A stretch of 64,000 bases of DNA. Origin: an uncultured Massilia sp. (GTDB lineage Bacteria > Pseudomonadota > Gammaproteobacteria > Burkholderiales > Burkholderiaceae_D). The DNA lies in the NCBI RefSeq assembly GCF_913773735.1, contig NZ_CAJYEB010000035.1, positions 124,001-188,000 of the forward strand, read 5' to 3'. Positions 18,448 through 29,552 of the stretch are shown here, one piece after another (the stretch's first letter is position 1; each line of letters opens with the position of its first letter). The translations under genes and the position numbers were made by a program. The notes under the pieces are model-generated. The model worked only from the letters and a program-made list of their open reading frames with translations, ran no database searches and was not told the DNA's origin.

Positions 18448-21400
18448 ATGAACCAAATGTCAAGGCGCCAGTTCCTTAAGGTAACTGGTGCAACCATCGC
18501 CGGCTCGAGCCTGGCGGTGCTTGGCTTTGCTCCGGCAACGGCCCTGGCCGAAGTCCGGCAGTACAAGCTGGCCCGCACGACCGAGACGCGCAATACCTGC
18601 CCCTACTGCTCCGTCGGTTGCGGCATCCTGATGTACGGCCTGGGCGACGGCGCCAAGAACGCGGCCGCATCGATCATCCACATCGAGGGCGACCCGGACC
18701 ACCCGGTCAACCGCGGCACGCTGTGCCCGAAAGGCGCTTCGCTGGTGGACTTCATCCACAGCCCGAGCCGCCTGACGGAACCGAAGGTGCGCAAGCCCGG
18801 CAGCAACGAATGGACCCCGATTTCCTGGGACCAGGCGCTGGACCGCATCGCCAAGCTGATGAAGGAAGACCGCGACGCGAACTTCATCGAGAAGACGGAA
18901 GACGGCAAGACCGTCAACCGATGGCTGACCACCGGCATGCTGGCCGCTTCCGCGGCGAGCAACGAAGTCGGTTACCTCACGCACAAGACGATCCGCAGTC
19001 TGGGGATGCTCGCATTCGATAACCAGGCGCGTGTCTGACACGGTCCGACGGTGGCAGGTCTTGCCCCGACGTTTGGCCGTGGAGCGATGACGAATCACTG
19101 GGTCGACATCAAGAATGCCGATGTGATCCTCGTCATGGGCGGCAATGCCGCCGAAGCCCACCCCTGCGGTTTCAAATGGGTCACCGAAGCGAAGGCACAT
19201 AACAAGGCCAAGCTGATCGTGGTCGATCCACGTTTTACCCGTACCGCGTCCGTCGCCGACTACTATGTCCCGACGCGTACCGGCACGGACATCGTATTCC
19301 TGGGCGCGATCGCGAACTACCTGATCACGAACGACAAGATCCAGCACGAATACGTCGCCAACTACACCGACATGTCCTTCATCGTGCGCGAGGATTTCGC
19401 GTTCGACGACGGCATCTTCTCGGGCTACGACGCCAAGGCCGGCAAGTACGCCGACAAGTCGAGCTGGAACTACGAGATGGGCGAGGACGGCTTCGCCAAG
19501 GTCGATCCGACCATGCAGCATCCGCGTTGCGTCTACCAGCTGTTCAAGGCGCACTATGCGCGCTACACGCCGGAGATGGTGCAGCGCGTGTGCGGCGTGG
19601 CGCCGGAACAGTTCCAGAAGGTCGCCGAGGCGCTGGCCTCGACCGCCTCCCCGGGACGCGCCGGCACCATCCTGTACGCGCTGGGCTGGACCCACCACTC
19701 GACCGGTGCGCAGACCCTGCGCATGGGCGCGCTGGTGCAGCTGCTGCTGGGTAACATCGGCATCGCCGGCGGCGGCATGAACGCGCTGCGCGGCCACTCG
19801 AACATCCAGGGCCTGACCGACCTCGGCCTGATGTCGAACCTGCTGCCGGGCTACATGACGCTGCCGTTCGAGGCCGAACAGGACTTCGACGGCTTCATCG
19901 CGGCGCGCGCGCCGAAGGCGCTGCGTCCGAACCAGCTGAGCTACTGGAGCAACTACAAGAAGTTCCACGTCTCGTTCATGAAGACCTGGTGGGGCGACGC
20001 CGCCAAGGCCGAGAACAACTGGGCCTTCGACTACCTGCCGAAGCTGGACAAGCCGTACGACCTGCTGCAGGCCATCGAGCTGATGCATAACGGCAAGATG
20101 ACCGGCTATATCTGCCAGGGCTTCAACGTGCTGGCCTCGTCGCCGAACAAGCAGAAGACGCTGGAAGCGCTGGCCAAGCTGAAGTGGCTGGTCATCATGG
20201 ATCCGCTGGAAACGGAAACGGCCGAGTTCTGGAAGCCGCACGGCGAATTCAACGCCGTCGATCCGGCCAAGATCCAGACCGAGGTGTTCAGCCTGCCGAC
20301 GTCCTGCTTCGCCGAGGAACGCGGTTCGCTGGTGAGCTCCTCGCGCGTGCTGCAGTGGCACTGGCAGGGCGCCGAGCCGCCGGGCAAGGCCAAGAGCGAC
20401 CTGGAAATCATGTCGGGCATCTTCCTGCGCATGAAGAAGCTGTACCAGACGGAAGGCGGCAAGTTCCCGGACCCGATCCTGAACCTGACCTGGCCGTACG
20501 CGCAACCGTACAGCCCGCAGCCGGAAGAACTCGCGATGGAGTTCAACGGCAAGGCGCTGGCCGACGTGACGGATCCGAAGGACCCGACCAAGGTGCTGGT
20601 CAAGAAGGGCGAGCAGCTGCCGAGCTTCGCGATGCTACGCGACGACGGCACGACCACGTCGGGCTGCTGGATCTTCGCCGGTTCCTGGACCCAGGCGGGC
20701 AACCAGATGGGACGCCGCGACAACAGCGACCCGACCGGCATCGGCAACACGCTGAACTGGGCCTGGGCCTGGCCGGCGAACCGCCGCGTGCTGTACAACC
20801 GCGCCTCCGCCGACACCAAGGGCAAGCCGTTCGACATCAAGCGCAAGCTGGTGGCCTGGAACGGCACCAGCTGGAGCGGTCCGGACGTCCCCGACTTCAA
20901 GCTGGACGAGGATCCGGCGAACGGCATGAACCCGTTCATCATGAATGCCGAAGGGGTGGCGCGTTTCTTCGCCCGCGGCATGATGAACGAGGGACCGTTC
21001 CCCGAGCACTACGAGCCGTTCGAGAACCCGCTGGGCTACAACCCGATGCATCCGAAGAACAAGCTGGCGACGTCGAACCCGGGCGCGCGCGTGTTCCCGG
21101 GCGACCGCGCCCAGTTCGGCACGCACGAGGAGTTCCCGGTGGTGGCGACGACCTACCGCCTGACCGAGCACTTCCACTTCTGGACCAAGCATGCCCGCCT
21201 GAACGCGATCATCCAGCCGGAGCAGTTCGTGGAAATCGGCGAGGCGCTGGCCAAGCAGATCGGCGTGTCGACCGGCCAGACCGTGAAGGTCAGCAGCAAG
21301 CGCGGCCACATCGTGGCCAAGGCGGTGGTGACCAAGCGGATCCGGGCGCTGAAAATCGAAGGCAAGGAAACCCATACCGTGGGCATTCCGCTGCACTTCG

Positions 21401-21519
21401 GCTTCAAGGGCCTGACCAAGCCGGGCTACCTCACCAATACCCTGACCCCGGTGGTGGGCGACGGCAACTCGCAAACGCCTGAATTCAAGTCCTTCATGGT
21501 GAAGGTCGAGAAGGCTTAA
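18448..21519 (+). CDS. fdnG: Formate dehydrogenase (N/O type) alpha subunit, selenoprotein
   Basis: The protein is 1023 residues, counting the in-frame UGA at 19036-19038 as Sec197. It oxidises formate to CO2 in the periplasm. The Tat signal is SRRQFLK near the start. A [4Fe-4S] motif follows (CPYCSVGCG near residue 51, more Cys at LCPKGAS), then the bis-MGD molybdopterin domains. The residues after the UGA ([21 protein letters not shown]) continue the family alignment without a gap, and position 197 matches the Sec site of E. coli FdnG. A gene finder would split this into two pieces or call a pseudogene. selA, selB and tRNA-Sec downstream supply decoding. RBS: AGAAGGA before ATG 18448. Confidence 0.96.
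19036..19080 (+). promoter_or_regulatory. Bacterial SECIS element with UGA(Sec) codon
   Basis: The UGA at 19036-19038 is followed directly by a hairpin. Its apical part is GGCAGGTCTTGCC (19053-19065), with GGCA/TGCC paired and a GGTCT loop, as in the fdnG and fdhF SECIS that bind SelB. The hairpin lies inside the coding sequence, as usual in bacteria. Confidence 0.88.
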
Positions 21520-21538
21520 GGACGGCGGAGATATTTAT

Positions 21539-22459
21539 ATGGCACTTCAATCTTTGGATATCAAGCGGGTTTCCGCAACTACCGTCCAGCCGCCCAGCGT
21601 CCGCGCGCCCGTCGAGGGCACGGTCGCCAAGCTGATCGACGTCTCGAAATGCATCGGCTGCAAGGCCTGCCAGACGGCGTGCATGGAATGGAACGACACG
21701 CGCGACGACGTCGGCTTCAACGCCGGCGTCTACGACAACCCGCTCGACCTGTCGCCCAAGTCGTGGACCGTGATGCGCTTCACGGAGCACGAGAAGGACG
21801 ACGGCAACCTCGAGTGGCTGATCCGCAAGGACGGCTGCATGCACTGCGAGGAACCGGGCTGCCTGAAGGCCTGCCCGTCGCCCGGCGCGATCGTGCAGTA
21901 CACCAACGGCATCGTCGACTTCCACCAGGAGAACTGCATCGGTTGCGGCTATTGCGTGACCGGCTGCCCGTTCAACATCCCGCGCATCTCGAAGGAAGAC
22001 AACCGCGCCTACAAGTGCACCCTGTGCTCGGACCGCGTGGCCGTCGGCCAGGAACCGGCCTGCGTCAAGACCTGCCCGACCGGCGCCATCGTGTTCGGCT
22101 CGAAGGAGGACATGAAGGCCCACGCGGCGGAGCGGATCGAGGACCTGAAGGAACGCGGCTACGACAAGGCCGGCCTGTACGACCCGGCCGGCGTCGGCGG
22201 CACGCACGTCATGTACGTGCTGCACCACGCCGACCGTCCGGCCCTGTACCACGACCTGGCCCGCGATCCGTCCATCAGCCCGATGGTCGGCCTGTGGAAG
22301 GGCGTCACCAAGCCGCTGGCCCTGCTGGGCATGGCGGCCGCGGCGATCGGCGGCTGGTTCCACTACACCCGTGTCGGTCCGAACGAGGTCAGCAAGGACG
22401 AGGAGGCCGAGGCATTGCACGAGGCGCGCAAGCTGAAGGGAGAACAGCATGAAGCATGA
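21539..22459 (+). CDS. fdnH: Formate dehydrogenase beta (iron-sulfur) subunit
   Basis: The 306-residue protein carries four [4Fe-4S] ferredoxin clusters that pass electrons from FdnG to the cytochrome b subunit. Visible Cys groups are [35 protein letters not shown] and CTLCSDR...CVKTC. A single C-terminal membrane anchor ([15 protein letters not shown], about 263-277) is followed by a charged tail. It begins 19 bp after fdnG and overlaps fdnI by 11 bp, so the three are one operon. Confidence 0.95.
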   Translation: MALQSLDIKRVSATTVQPPSVRAPVEGTVAKLIDVSKCIGCKACQTACMEWNDTRDDVGFNAGVYDNPLDLSPKSWTVMRFTEHEKDDGNLEWLIRKDGCMHCEEPGCLKACPSPGAIVQYTNGIVDFHQENCIGCGYCVTGCPFNIPRISKEDNRAYKCTLCSDRVAVGQEPACVKTCPTGAIVFGSKEDMKAHAAERIEDLKERGYDKAGLYDPAGVGGTHVMYVLHHADRPALYHDLARDPSISPMVGLWKGVTKPLALLGMAAAAIGGWFHYTRVGPNEVSKDEEAEALHEARKLKGEQHEA

Positions 22460-23105
22460 TAAAGACGGTCACCCGCTCATCCAGCGTTATACGCCGAACG
22501 AGCGCAGCAACCACTGGATCACGGCGATCACGTTCGTCCTGCTGGCTTTGTCCGGCCTGGCCATGTTCCACCCGGCCATGGCCTGGCTGGCCGCGCTGTT
22601 CGGCGGCGGCCAGTGGACCCGCATCCTGCACCCGTTCTTCGGCATCGTGATGTTCGTCTCGTTCGCGATCCTGGTGGTGCGCTTCTGGGGCCACAACAAG
22701 TTCGAACCGGGCGACCGCGAGTGGCTCAGCCGTCCGGGCGACGTGCTGGCCGGCCGCGAAGAGGTGCTGCCGCCGGTGGGCAAGTACAACGCCGGCCAGA
22801 AGGTGCTGTTCTTCGTGCTGGTGATCGCGATGATCGCGCTGCTGCTGTCGGGCATCGTGATCTGGCGCGAGTACTTCTCGCACCTGTTCCCGATCGGCCT
22901 GCGCCGCTTCTCGTCACTGCTGCACGCGTTCTTCGCCTTCGTCATCATCATGGCGATCATCGTGCACATCTATGCCGGCCTGTGGGTCAAGGGCTCGGTG
23001 GGCGCGATGACGCGCGGCTTCGTCACCTACGGCTGGGCGCGCAAGCACCATCCGCGCTGGTTCCAGGCCGTGATGCGCAAGGGCGCCGACAAGGCGGGTC
23101 GCTGA
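22449..23105 (+). CDS. fdnI: Formate dehydrogenase gamma (cytochrome b556) subunit
   Basis: The 218-residue inner-membrane protein has four hydrophobic helices. Candidate haem-ligand His residues are in [27 protein letters not shown] and [10 protein letters not shown]. It takes electrons from FdnH and reduces quinone. Its start overlaps the fdnH end, and it terminates just before the promoter and terminator pair at 23125-23189. Confidence 0.93.
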   Translation: MKHDKDGHPLIQRYTPNERSNHWITAITFVLLALSGLAMFHPAMAWLAALFGGGQWTRILHPFFGIVMFVSFAILVVRFWGHNKFEPGDREWLSRPGDVLAGREEVLPPVGKYNAGQKVLFFVLVIAMIALLLSGIVIWREYFSHLFPIGLRRFSSLLHAFFAFVIIMAIIVHIYAGLWVKGSVGAMTRGFVTYGWARKHHPRWFQAVMRKGADKAGR

Positions 23106-23124
23106 CACCGTCCCTGCCCCCTCA

Positions 23125-23154
23125 CTGACACACCGAGGCGCATTGATTTACAAT
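23125..23154 (+). promoter_or_regulatory. Putative internal promoter for fdhE-selA-selB
   Basis: CTGACA (23125-23130) and TACAAT (23149-23154) lie 18 bp apart, immediately upstream of the terminator hairpin. Transcripts would start near 23161, inside the hairpin's left arm. Confidence 0.5.
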
Positions 23155-23189
23155 GGGCCGGGTTCGCCGAGGCGATCCCGGCCTTTTTT
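23155..23189 (+). terminator. Rho-independent terminator after fdnI
   Basis: GGGCCGGG (23155-23162) pairs with CCCGGCC (23177-23183), followed by six T. It separates fdnGHI from fdhE and should reduce read-through into the assembly genes. Confidence 0.82.
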
Positions 23190-23207
23190 CATTCGTAGAG
23201 AACTATC

Positions 23208-24242
23208 TTGGTACAACGTCTGCTCCAACCTGGCGAGATCGAATCGCTCGACCACACGTCCATCCCGCGCCTGCTGCTGCCGCACCCGGCCTCCCTGTAC
23301 GCCGCCCGCGCCGCGCGCCTGCGCGCGCTGGCCGCCGGCAACGTCCAGGGCATCCCGGTCGACGACGCGCTGCGCGGCTATCTGGCGCTGATGGCCTGCG
23401 TCGCCGACGCCCAGCAGGCCGTGGTGGACGCCATCGGCCGCGACGGCGTGCCGCTGCCGGACGACGCGTCGCTGCGCCTGGCGCACGACCACAACATGCC
23501 GCCGCTGCCGGCCACCGGCAGCCGCCCGGCCGCCTGGCGCGACGTGTTCGCGCGCCTGCTGGCCGCGCTGGGCGCGGCCGACGCGGCGCCGCCGCAGCTG
23601 GCCGCCGCGCTCGAGACGCTGCGCGCCACCCCGGACGCCGAGCTGGAAGGCATCGCCGACGCCATCCTGGGCAGCTTCGACGAAGGCGCCGACCCGCTGC
23701 GCGCGCCGTTCGTCGCGGCCGCGCTGCAGGTGACCTGGAGCGTCATGGCCGCGCAGCTGGACCCGGCCTGGGCCCAGCCGCTCGTCACCGGCACCCTGTG
23801 CCCGGTGTGCGGCGCGCAGCCGGTCGCCAGCGTGGTGCGCATCGGCGGCCAGTCGCAGGGCTACCGCTACCTGCACTGCAGCTGCTGCGAATCCGAATGG
23901 CACATGGTGCGCGTGAAGTGCTCGCACTGCGAAGCCAACGGCAAGATCGCCTACCAGGGCCTGGTCGGCAAGGACGCCGACCCGGTCGCGGAAAACAAGG
24001 CCGCCGCCGCCGAGGGCAAGACGCTGGCCAAGGCCAACGACCCGACCAAGGTCGCGCGCGCCGAGACCTGCGACGACTGCGGCACCTACCGCAAGATCTT
24101 CAACCAGGAACACGACTACCACGTCGAGCCCGTCGCCGACGACCTGGCCAGCATGATGCTGGACGTGCTGGTCGCCGAGGCCGGCTATGCGCGCGCCAGC
24201 GGCAATCCGCTGCTGTGGCTGAAGGAAGGCGAAGGCGCATGA
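23208..24242 (+). CDS. fdhE: Formate dehydrogenase accessory protein FdhE
   Basis: This 344-residue cytosolic protein uses a TTG start at 23208; no ATG is available upstream. The C-terminal half has the FdhE rubredoxin-like Cys pairs: [24 protein letters not shown] and CDDCGTY, which bind iron. FdhE is required for activity of the respiratory formate dehydrogenases. Its stop overlaps the selA start (ATGA), so the genes are translationally coupled. Confidence 0.93.
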   Translation: MVQRLLQPGEIESLDHTSIPRLLLPHPASLYAARAARLRALAAGNVQGIPVDDALRGYLALMACVADAQQAVVDAIGRDGVPLPDDASLRLAHDHNMPPLPATGSRPAAWRDVFARLLAALGAADAAPPQLAAALETLRATPDAELEGIADAILGSFDEGADPLRAPFVAAALQVTWSVMAAQLDPAWAQPLVTGTLCPVCGAQPVASVVRIGGQSQGYRYLHCSCCESEWHMVRVKCSHCEANGKIAYQGLVGKDADPVAENKAAAAEGKTLAKANDPTKVARAETCDDCGTYRKIFNQEHDYHVEPVADDLASMMLDVLVAEAGYARASGNPLLWLKEGEGA

Positions 24243-25669
24243 GCCCGAGCATGCGCGAGATGCCGGCACCGCACGTGCGCCTGCCCGCCGTGCACCTGCT
24301 GCTGGACGACGCCGGCTGCGCGCCGCTGCTGGCGCGCCATGGCCGCGAACAGGTCGTGGCGCACCTGCGCGCCGTGCTGGACGCGCTGCGCGCGCGCCTG
24401 CTGGCCGGGCAGGCGCCCGACGTGGCGCCGGCCGCCATCCTGGCCCAGCTGGACGCGCGCCTGGCCGCCGCCAACGCCTCCAAGCTGCGCCCGGTCTACA
24501 ACCTCACCGGCACCGTGCTGCATACCAACCTGGGCCGGGCGCTGCTGCCCGACGCCGCCGTGCAGGCGGTCGTCGAGGCCCTGCAGTGGCCGATGAACCT
24601 GGAATGGGACATCGAGACCGGCGCGCGCGGCGACCGCGACAACCTGGTCGAGGAACAGCTGCGCGCGCTGACCGGCGCCGAGGCCGTCACCATCGTCAAC
24701 AACAACGCGGCCGCCGTGCTGCTGATGCTCAATGCGCTGGCGAGCGATCGCGAGGTGATCGTGTCGCGCGGCGAGCTGGTCGAGATCGGCGGCGCCTTCC
24801 GCATCCCGGACATCATGTCCCGCGCCGGCGCCCAGCTGCGCGAAGTGGGCACCACCAACCGCACGCACCTGAAGGACTACGCCGAGTTCGCCGGCGAGCG
24901 GACGGCGCTGCTGATGAAGGTCCACGCCAGCAACTACGCGATCACCGGTTTCACCAAGGAAGTGTCGGTGGCCGAGCTGGCGCCACTGGCGCGCGAGCGC
25001 GGCATCCCGCTGGCCGTGGACCTGGGCAGCGGCACGCTGGTCGACCTGGAACGCTGGGGCCTGCCGCACGAGACCACCGTCAGGGAAACCATCGCCGCCG
25101 GCGCCGACCTGGTCACCTTCAGCGGCGACAAGCTGCTGGGCGGCCCGCAGTGCGGCGTGATCGCTGGCCGCAAGGATCTCATCGCCGCCATCAAGAAGAA
25201 CCCGCTCAAGCGCGCGCTGCGCGTCTCCAAGCTGACCCTGGCGGCGCTGGAGCCGGTGCTGAACCTGTACCGCGCGCCCGACCTGCTGCCCCAGCGCCTG
25301 ACCACGCTGCGCCTGCTGACCCGACCCGCGCACGCGATGCGGGCGGCGGCCGAGGCCCTGTGCGCGCCGCTGCAGGACGCGCTGGGCGCGAGCTACGTCG
25401 TCGCCGCCGCGCCGATGGCGAGCCAGATCGGCAGCGGCGCCCTGCCGGTCGACCGCCTGCCGAGCCACGGCCTGGCGATCCGCCCGGCGCCGGGCACGCG
25501 CGGCAATCCGCTGGGCGTGCTGGAACGCCGGCTGCGCGCGCTGCCGCGCCCGGTGATCGGCCGCATCGCCGACGACACGCTGTGGCTCGACCTGCGCTGC
25601 CTGGAAGACGACCAGCGCGACGCGTTCCAGGCCCAGTTCGCGCACCTGCAAGGCGGCGGCGCGGCATGA
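24239..25669 (+). CDS. selA: L-seryl-tRNA(Sec) selenium transferase
   Basis: The 476-residue PLP enzyme converts seryl-tRNA(Sec) to selenocysteyl-tRNA(Sec) using selenophosphate. The SelA core is evident: [14 protein letters not shown] (tRNA and Ser binding), NNNAAAVLL, and the PLP-lysine motif [12 protein letters not shown]. The start ATG 24239 overlaps the fdhE stop by 4 nt, and the stop overlaps selB by 4 nt. Length is close to the family norm. Confidence 0.96.
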   Translation: MSPSMREMPAPHVRLPAVHLLLDDAGCAPLLARHGREQVVAHLRAVLDALRARLLAGQAPDVAPAAILAQLDARLAAANASKLRPVYNLTGTVLHTNLGRALLPDAAVQAVVEALQWPMNLEWDIETGARGDRDNLVEEQLRALTGAEAVTIVNNNAAAVLLMLNALASDREVIVSRGELVEIGGAFRIPDIMSRAGAQLREVGTTNRTHLKDYAEFAGERTALLMKVHASNYAITGFTKEVSVAELAPLARERGIPLAVDLGSGTLVDLERWGLPHETTVRETIAAGADLVTFSGDKLLGGPQCGVIAGRKDLIAAIKKNPLKRALRVSKLTLAALEPVLNLYRAPDLLPQRLTTLRLLTRPAHAMRAAAEALCAPLQDALGASYVVAAAPMASQIGSGALPVDRLPSHGLAIRPAPGTRGNPLGVLERRLRALPRPVIGRIADDTLWLDLRCLEDDQRDAFQAQFAHLQGGGAA

Positions 25670-27552
25670 TCGTCGGTACCGCAGGACACATCGACCACGG
25701 CAAGACCACGCTGACGCGCGCGCTGACCGGCGTCGACACCGACCGCCTGAAGGAAGAAAAGGCGCGCGGCATCTCGATCGAACTCGGCTACGCCTACCTG
25801 CCGCTGGCGGACGGCGCCGTGCTGGGCGTGATCGACGTGCCGGGCCACGAGAAATTCATCCGCACGATGGCCTCCGGCGTCACCGGCATCGACGTCGCGC
25901 TGCTGGTGGTCGCCGCCGACGACGGCATCATGCCGCAGACGCTGGAACACCTGGCCATCCTCGACCTGCTGGGCGTGCGGCGCGGCGTGGTCGCGCTGAC
26001 CAAGACCGACCGCGCCGAGCGCGCCCGCATCGACGCGGTGGCGGGCGCCGTCCGCGCCCTGCTGGACGGCACGCCATTGCGCGGCGCGCCCGTGTTCGAG
26101 ACGGCCGCCGCCGTGCCGGGCGATCCCGGCACCGCCGCCCTGCTGGCGCACCTGCAGGATCTCGCGCGCGCACTGCCGGCGCGCCACGAAGACCGCCTGT
26201 TCCGGCTGGGCGTGGACCGCGTGTTCACGCTGTCCGGCCAGGGCACGGTGGTGACGGGCACCGCACTGGCGGGGCGCGTCGCCGTCGGCGACACGGTGAC
26301 GCTGGCGCCCTCGGGCCGCCAGGCGCGCGTGCGCGCGATCCACGCCCAGAACCGCGCCGCCGGGCACGGCACGGCCGGCCAGCGCCTGGCGCTGAACCTG
26401 GCGGGGGTGGCCAAGGAAGACGTCGCACGCGGCAGCTGGGTGGTCGAACCGCGCATGGCCGCCTGCTCGGAGCGCGTCGACGCCGACGTCTCGCTGCTGG
26501 CGGACGCCGGCACGCTGAAGGCGTGGACGCCGGTGCACGTGCACCTGGGCGCGGCGCACCTGACGGCGCACGCGGTGCCGCTCGACGGCGATACCCTGCA
26601 GCCGGGCGGGCGGGCCCGCGTGCAACTGGTGTTCGACGCGCCCCTGCACGCGGTGCCGGGCGACCGCTTCGTGCTGCGCAACGCCCAGGCCACCCAGACC
26701 ATCGGCGGCGGCGTCGTGCTGGACGCCTTCGGCGCCGCGCGCAAGCGCCGCAGCGCCGCGCGCCTGGCCTGGCTCGATGCGCTGGCCGCCTTCGTGGAGC
26801 ACGGCGACGCTGGCGCCATCCTGGCCGCCAGCCCGGCCGGCCTGGCCGCCTCGGAGCTGGTGCGGCTGGCGCAGCGGCCGCTCGACGCGCTGCGCCTGGA
26901 CGCGGACGTCGTGCGCCTGCCGCTGGCGGGCGGGGACGCGCTCCTGATCGCTCCGGCGATGCTCGCGCCGCTGCAGGCGCGCGTGCTGGCCGGCCTGGCC
27001 GACTACCACGCGCGCCATCCGGACGAAGCCGGACCGGAACTGTGGCGCCTGAAGCGCATCGTGGCGCCGGACGCGGGCGACGCCCTGTGGAGCGGCCTGA
27101 CGGAACGCCTGCTGGGCGCCGGCACGATCGCGCGCACCGGTCACCACCTGCACCTGCCGGGCCACAGCGTGGCGCTGGGCGAGGCCGAGCTGCGCGCCGC
27201 CGCCCTGCTGCTGCCGGTGCTCGAAGCGGGACGCTTCGATCCGCCCTGGGTGCGCGACCTGGCGCGCGCGTTCGCGATGCCGGAGGAGGCGGTGCGCGCG
27301 CTGCTGCGCAAGCTGGCGCGCGCGGGACAGGTGAGCCAGGTCGTCCACGACCTGTTCTACCACCCGGCGCCGCTGGCGGAACTGGCGGGCATCGTCGCCA
27401 CGCTGCCGGACGCGGAAGCGGCGACGTTCCGCGACGCCACCGGCCTGGGACGCAAGCGCGCCATCCAGATCCTGGAGTTTTTCGACCGCGTCGGCTATAC
27501 TCGCCGCGTCCGCAACAGCCACCTGGTGCGCCCGAACGTCAGCTGGCGCTAG
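25666..27552 (+). CDS. selB: Selenocysteine-specific elongation factor SelB
   Basis: The 628-residue protein delivers Sec-tRNA(Sec) to UGA codons that carry a SECIS. It is an EF-Tu-like GTPase with G1 [11 protein letters not shown]3 DVPGHEKF and G4 TKTD. Beta-barrel domains follow, then C-terminal winged helices that bind the SECIS hairpin (about 450-628, with [21 protein letters not shown] near the end). It is coupled to selA by an ATGA overlap. Its partner tRNA-Sec gene lies 171 bp downstream. Confidence 0.96.
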   Translation: MIVGTAGHIDHGKTTLTRALTGVDTDRLKEEKARGISIELGYAYLPLADGAVLGVIDVPGHEKFIRTMASGVTGIDVALLVVAADDGIMPQTLEHLAILDLLGVRRGVVALTKTDRAERARIDAVAGAVRALLDGTPLRGAPVFETAAAVPGDPGTAALLAHLQDLARALPARHEDRLFRLGVDRVFTLSGQGTVVTGTALAGRVAVGDTVTLAPSGRQARVRAIHAQNRAAGHGTAGQRLALNLAGVAKEDVARGSWVVEPRMAACSERVDADVSLLADAGTLKAWTPVHVHLGAAHLTAHAVPLDGDTLQPGGRARVQLVFDAPLHAVPGDRFVLRNAQATQTIGGGVVLDAFGAARKRRSAARLAWLDALAAFVEHGDAGAILAASPAGLAASELVRLAQRPLDALRLDADVVRLPLAGGDALLIAPAMLAPLQARVLAGLADYHARHPDEAGPELWRLKRIVAPDAGDALWSGLTERLLGAGTIARTGHHLHLPGHSVALGEAELRAAALLLPVLEAGRFDPPWVRDLARAFAMPEEAVRALLRKLARAGQVSQVVHDLFYHPAPLAELAGIVATLPDAEAATFRDATGLGRKRAIQILEFFDRVGYTRRVRNSHLVRPNVSWR

Positions 27553-27568
27553 CGGAGGGGTCAGCGGA

Positions 27569-27683
27569 GGGGTCAGAGCCCGGCTCACCCGGTTAGGCTC
27601 TGGCCAGGGGTCAGAGCCCGGTTCACCCGGGTGGGCTCTGGCCAGGGGTCAGAGCCCGGTTCACCCGGGTGGGCTCTGACCCC
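27569..27683. repeat. Three tandem copies of a 38-bp palindromic repeat
   Basis: Units lie at 27569-27606, 27607-27644 and 27645-27682. Each starts GGGGTCAGAGCCCGG and ends GGCTCTGGCC or GGCTCTGACC. Copies 2 and 3 differ only near the end. The third forms a perfect 13-bp hairpin (27645-27657 with 27671-27683), and each unit can fold alone. They fill the selB-selC gap. Confidence 0.92.
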
Positions 27684-27723
27684 GGTGTTCAGCCGAGACG
27701 CCAACACAACGTTGGCAAAACAT

Positions 27724-27816
27724 GGAAGGCATTCTCATCCGGTGATGGGGCCGGGCTTCAAACCCGGTGGGGGGCGTCAGCCGCTCTCCTGTAAGTTCGA
27801 CTCTTTCTGCCTTCCG
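27724..27816 (+). tRNA. selC: tRNA-Sec (UCA anticodon)
   Basis: The gene folds with an 8-bp acceptor stem (GGAAGGCA 27724-27731 with TGCCTTCC 27808-27815), the elongated stem typical of tRNA-Sec. The anticodon stem CCGGG/CCCGG (27751-27755/27763-27767) encloses CTTCAAA, with anticodon TCA at 27758-27760. There is a long variable arm, a T loop with GTTCGA, and discriminator G27816. The next bases are CCC, so the 3' CCA appears not to be encoded. Its position next to selAB and the fdn selenoprotein completes the decoding set except selD. It ends 10 bp from a convergent gene. Confidence 0.95.
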
Positions 27817-27826
27817 CCCTCCCCCT

Positions 27827-28273
27827 TCACTTCTTGGCCGCCGACTGGTCCAGCGCGTGGCGCTCGACGTCGTTCATCTGCGCCTCGGACGGATCGACCT
27901 GCATGGCTTCCTTGGTCTCGTTGCCGGCCGCCGCCTTCGAGATGTCCGGATCCGGCTTGAGCTGCGCCTTCACGCCGCCGGCCGCCTCGCCCTTGGTCGC
28001 GGGCGCGTCCTTGCTGCCGTGGTGCTTGGCGCCCTTGTCGACCTTGTGCGGCTTGTTGGCCTTGGCGTCGCGCTGCCCCTTGCCGGGATGGCGCGCATCC
28101 TGCCGGTCGGCCGTGGCGGTCCGCCCCGGCGTGGCCTCGGTGCCGGGCTTGCTGTCGGCCTGCCCCTGCGGCGGGTTCGCCATGTTCGGCACCGAATGGC
28201 TCTGGGCCAGCGCCGCCGGCGCCCCCAGGGCGGCCGCCAGCATGGCGGCCGCCGCGATCGTCGTCTTGATCAT
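27827..28273 (-). CDS. Small exported Lys/Ala-rich protein
   Basis: The 148-residue product starts at ATG 28273 with an AAGGAGG site. A Sec signal peptide (MIKTTIAAAAMLAAALG, cleavage near ALA) is followed by a hydrophilic, low-complexity, Lys/Asp/Gln-rich mature part with no recognisable domain. It is probably periplasmic and disordered. It lies 11 bp after the catalase-like gene and may be in its operon. Confidence 0.68.
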   Translation of the reverse strand: MIKTTIAAAAMLAAALGAPAALAQSHSVPNMANPPQGQADSKPGTEATPGRTATADRQDARHPGKGQRDAKANKPHKVDKGAKHHGSKDAPATKGEAAGGVKAQLKPDPDISKAAAGNETKEAMQVDPSEAQMNDVERHALDQSAAKK

Positions 28274-28284
28274 GATGCTCCTCC

Positions 28285-29394
28285 TTATGCGCCCTTGAGC
28301 GCCTCGATGTCCTTCGGTTCCGCGACCGGCACGCCGTTGCGCTCCGCGCGGAAGCGCTTCGACATCGCGTACACGTCCCTGCGCACGCGCATGATCGAGC
28401 CCAGCGGCCGGTGCGCGGCCAGCGCGTGCCAGGGATTGAACTGCATGCCTTCGTCGATGCGCTTGGCGCGCTCTTGCGTCCAGGCCGGCTGCGGCGGCAC
28501 GCGCAGGCGCGCCACCGTCACGTAGGGACTCAGGTCTTCCGGCCACTCGACCGACGCATCCTCGAGCGGCATCTTGTCGATGTCGGTGCACAGCTGCACG
28601 CGCAGCTCCCATTCGCCGCCCTGGCCGGCGAAGTGCGCGACGACGGCGTCGCGCAAGCCATCCGGGCGGTCCTTCAGGTCCACCGGCGCGTCCTTCAGCG
28701 CCACCAGTGCCGGCGCTACAGGCGCCACCTGCACCTTGGCCATGTAGGGACCGTACAGGATCGGCACCTGGCTGTAATACGTCTCGCCCAGCGGATGCGT
28801 CTCGGGATGGCCGCCCATCGCCTTGAGCGTCGCGCTTTCGCCGCCCACCGCCTCGATCGCCTTCTCGGTGCCGCGCGCGACGGCCGAGAACAGGCGCTTC
28901 AGATTCGGCGCCTTGTCGGTGGTGGCGGCCAGCAGCTTGGCGCTGCCGGCGAATTTCCTGGCCGTGGGCGCATTGAACACCGGGCCGTTCACCATCACGA
29001 AGTCCTGCGTCGCGTCGCCCTCGCTGCCCGCCACGCGCGGCCCCGCCACACCGACCACCTTCAGGCCCATGCCGCGCGGGGTCGACACGTCGTCCGGCAG
29101 GATGTCGCCCGGCGTGGTGGACAGGCGCAGCACCGCCGGATACGTGCCCGGCTGCGCGAACAGGCCCTGCGCGTAGGCCGGCGCCAGGCCGTCCAGCACC
29201 GTCAGCTCGCCCACCAGCAGGCCATGGGTCTTGGCGTGCACGCTGCGGATCGCATGGCCGGAATCCTCGAAGGTCTTCACGGAGATCTGGTGCATCGTGT
29301 CGCGCAGGTCGGCGTTGGTCTGGACTTCGTCCTCTTCCGGCACTTCGTACGCGGCCTGGTAGGGCAGCGGATGGATCGTCGTGGGGGCGTTCAT
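28285..29394 (-). CDS. Catalase-family haem protein (SrpA-like)
   Basis: The 369-residue protein starts at ATG 29394. It shows the small-catalase layout: distal His region HAKTHGLLVGELTV, DFVMVNGPVFNAP, and a proximal Tyr region VYAMSKRFRAERN near the C-terminus. No signal peptide is seen. These short catalase-fold enzymes act as peroxidases or have unknown roles; classical catalase activity is not certain. It is divergent from the YdeP-type oxidoreductase, sharing a 158-bp intergenic region. Confidence 0.85.
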   Translation of the reverse strand: MNAPTTIHPLPYQAAYEVPEEDEVQTNADLRDTMHQISVKTFEDSGHAIRSVHAKTHGLLVGELTVLDGLAPAYAQGLFAQPGTYPAVLRLSTTPGDILPDDVSTPRGMGLKVVGVAGPRVAGSEGDATQDFVMVNGPVFNAPTARKFAGSAKLLAATTDKAPNLKRLFSAVARGTEKAIEAVGGESATLKAMGGHPETHPLGETYYSQVPILYGPYMAKVQVAPVAPALVALKDAPVDLKDRPDGLRDAVVAHFAGQGGEWELRVQLCTDIDKMPLEDASVEWPEDLSPYVTVARLRVPPQPAWTQERAKRIDEGMQFNPWHALAAHRPLGSIMRVRRDVYAMSKRFRAERNGVPVAEPKDIEALKGA

Positions 29395-29552
29395 GGCATG
29401 CGGTTCCTGTCCTGTTGTCGAATGCCGACCATCATGACCCCGTGCGGCGCGGCCTTCTGTGCTGCGCCGCACGCAAAATCGACAAATTTTCGGGTGTGAA
29501 ATGCCGAACAGACGGCGGGGCCTCCATTGGGGAAGCTGGGGCACCCGAAGAC

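Noticed and set aside
18448..19038. fdnG as a pseudogene broken by a stop codon
   Set aside because: The UGA sits at the Sec position of the family, is followed by a SECIS hairpin, and selA, selB and tRNA-Sec are adjacent.
27569..27683. CRISPR array
   Set aside because: The units are directly adjacent without spacers and are palindromic.
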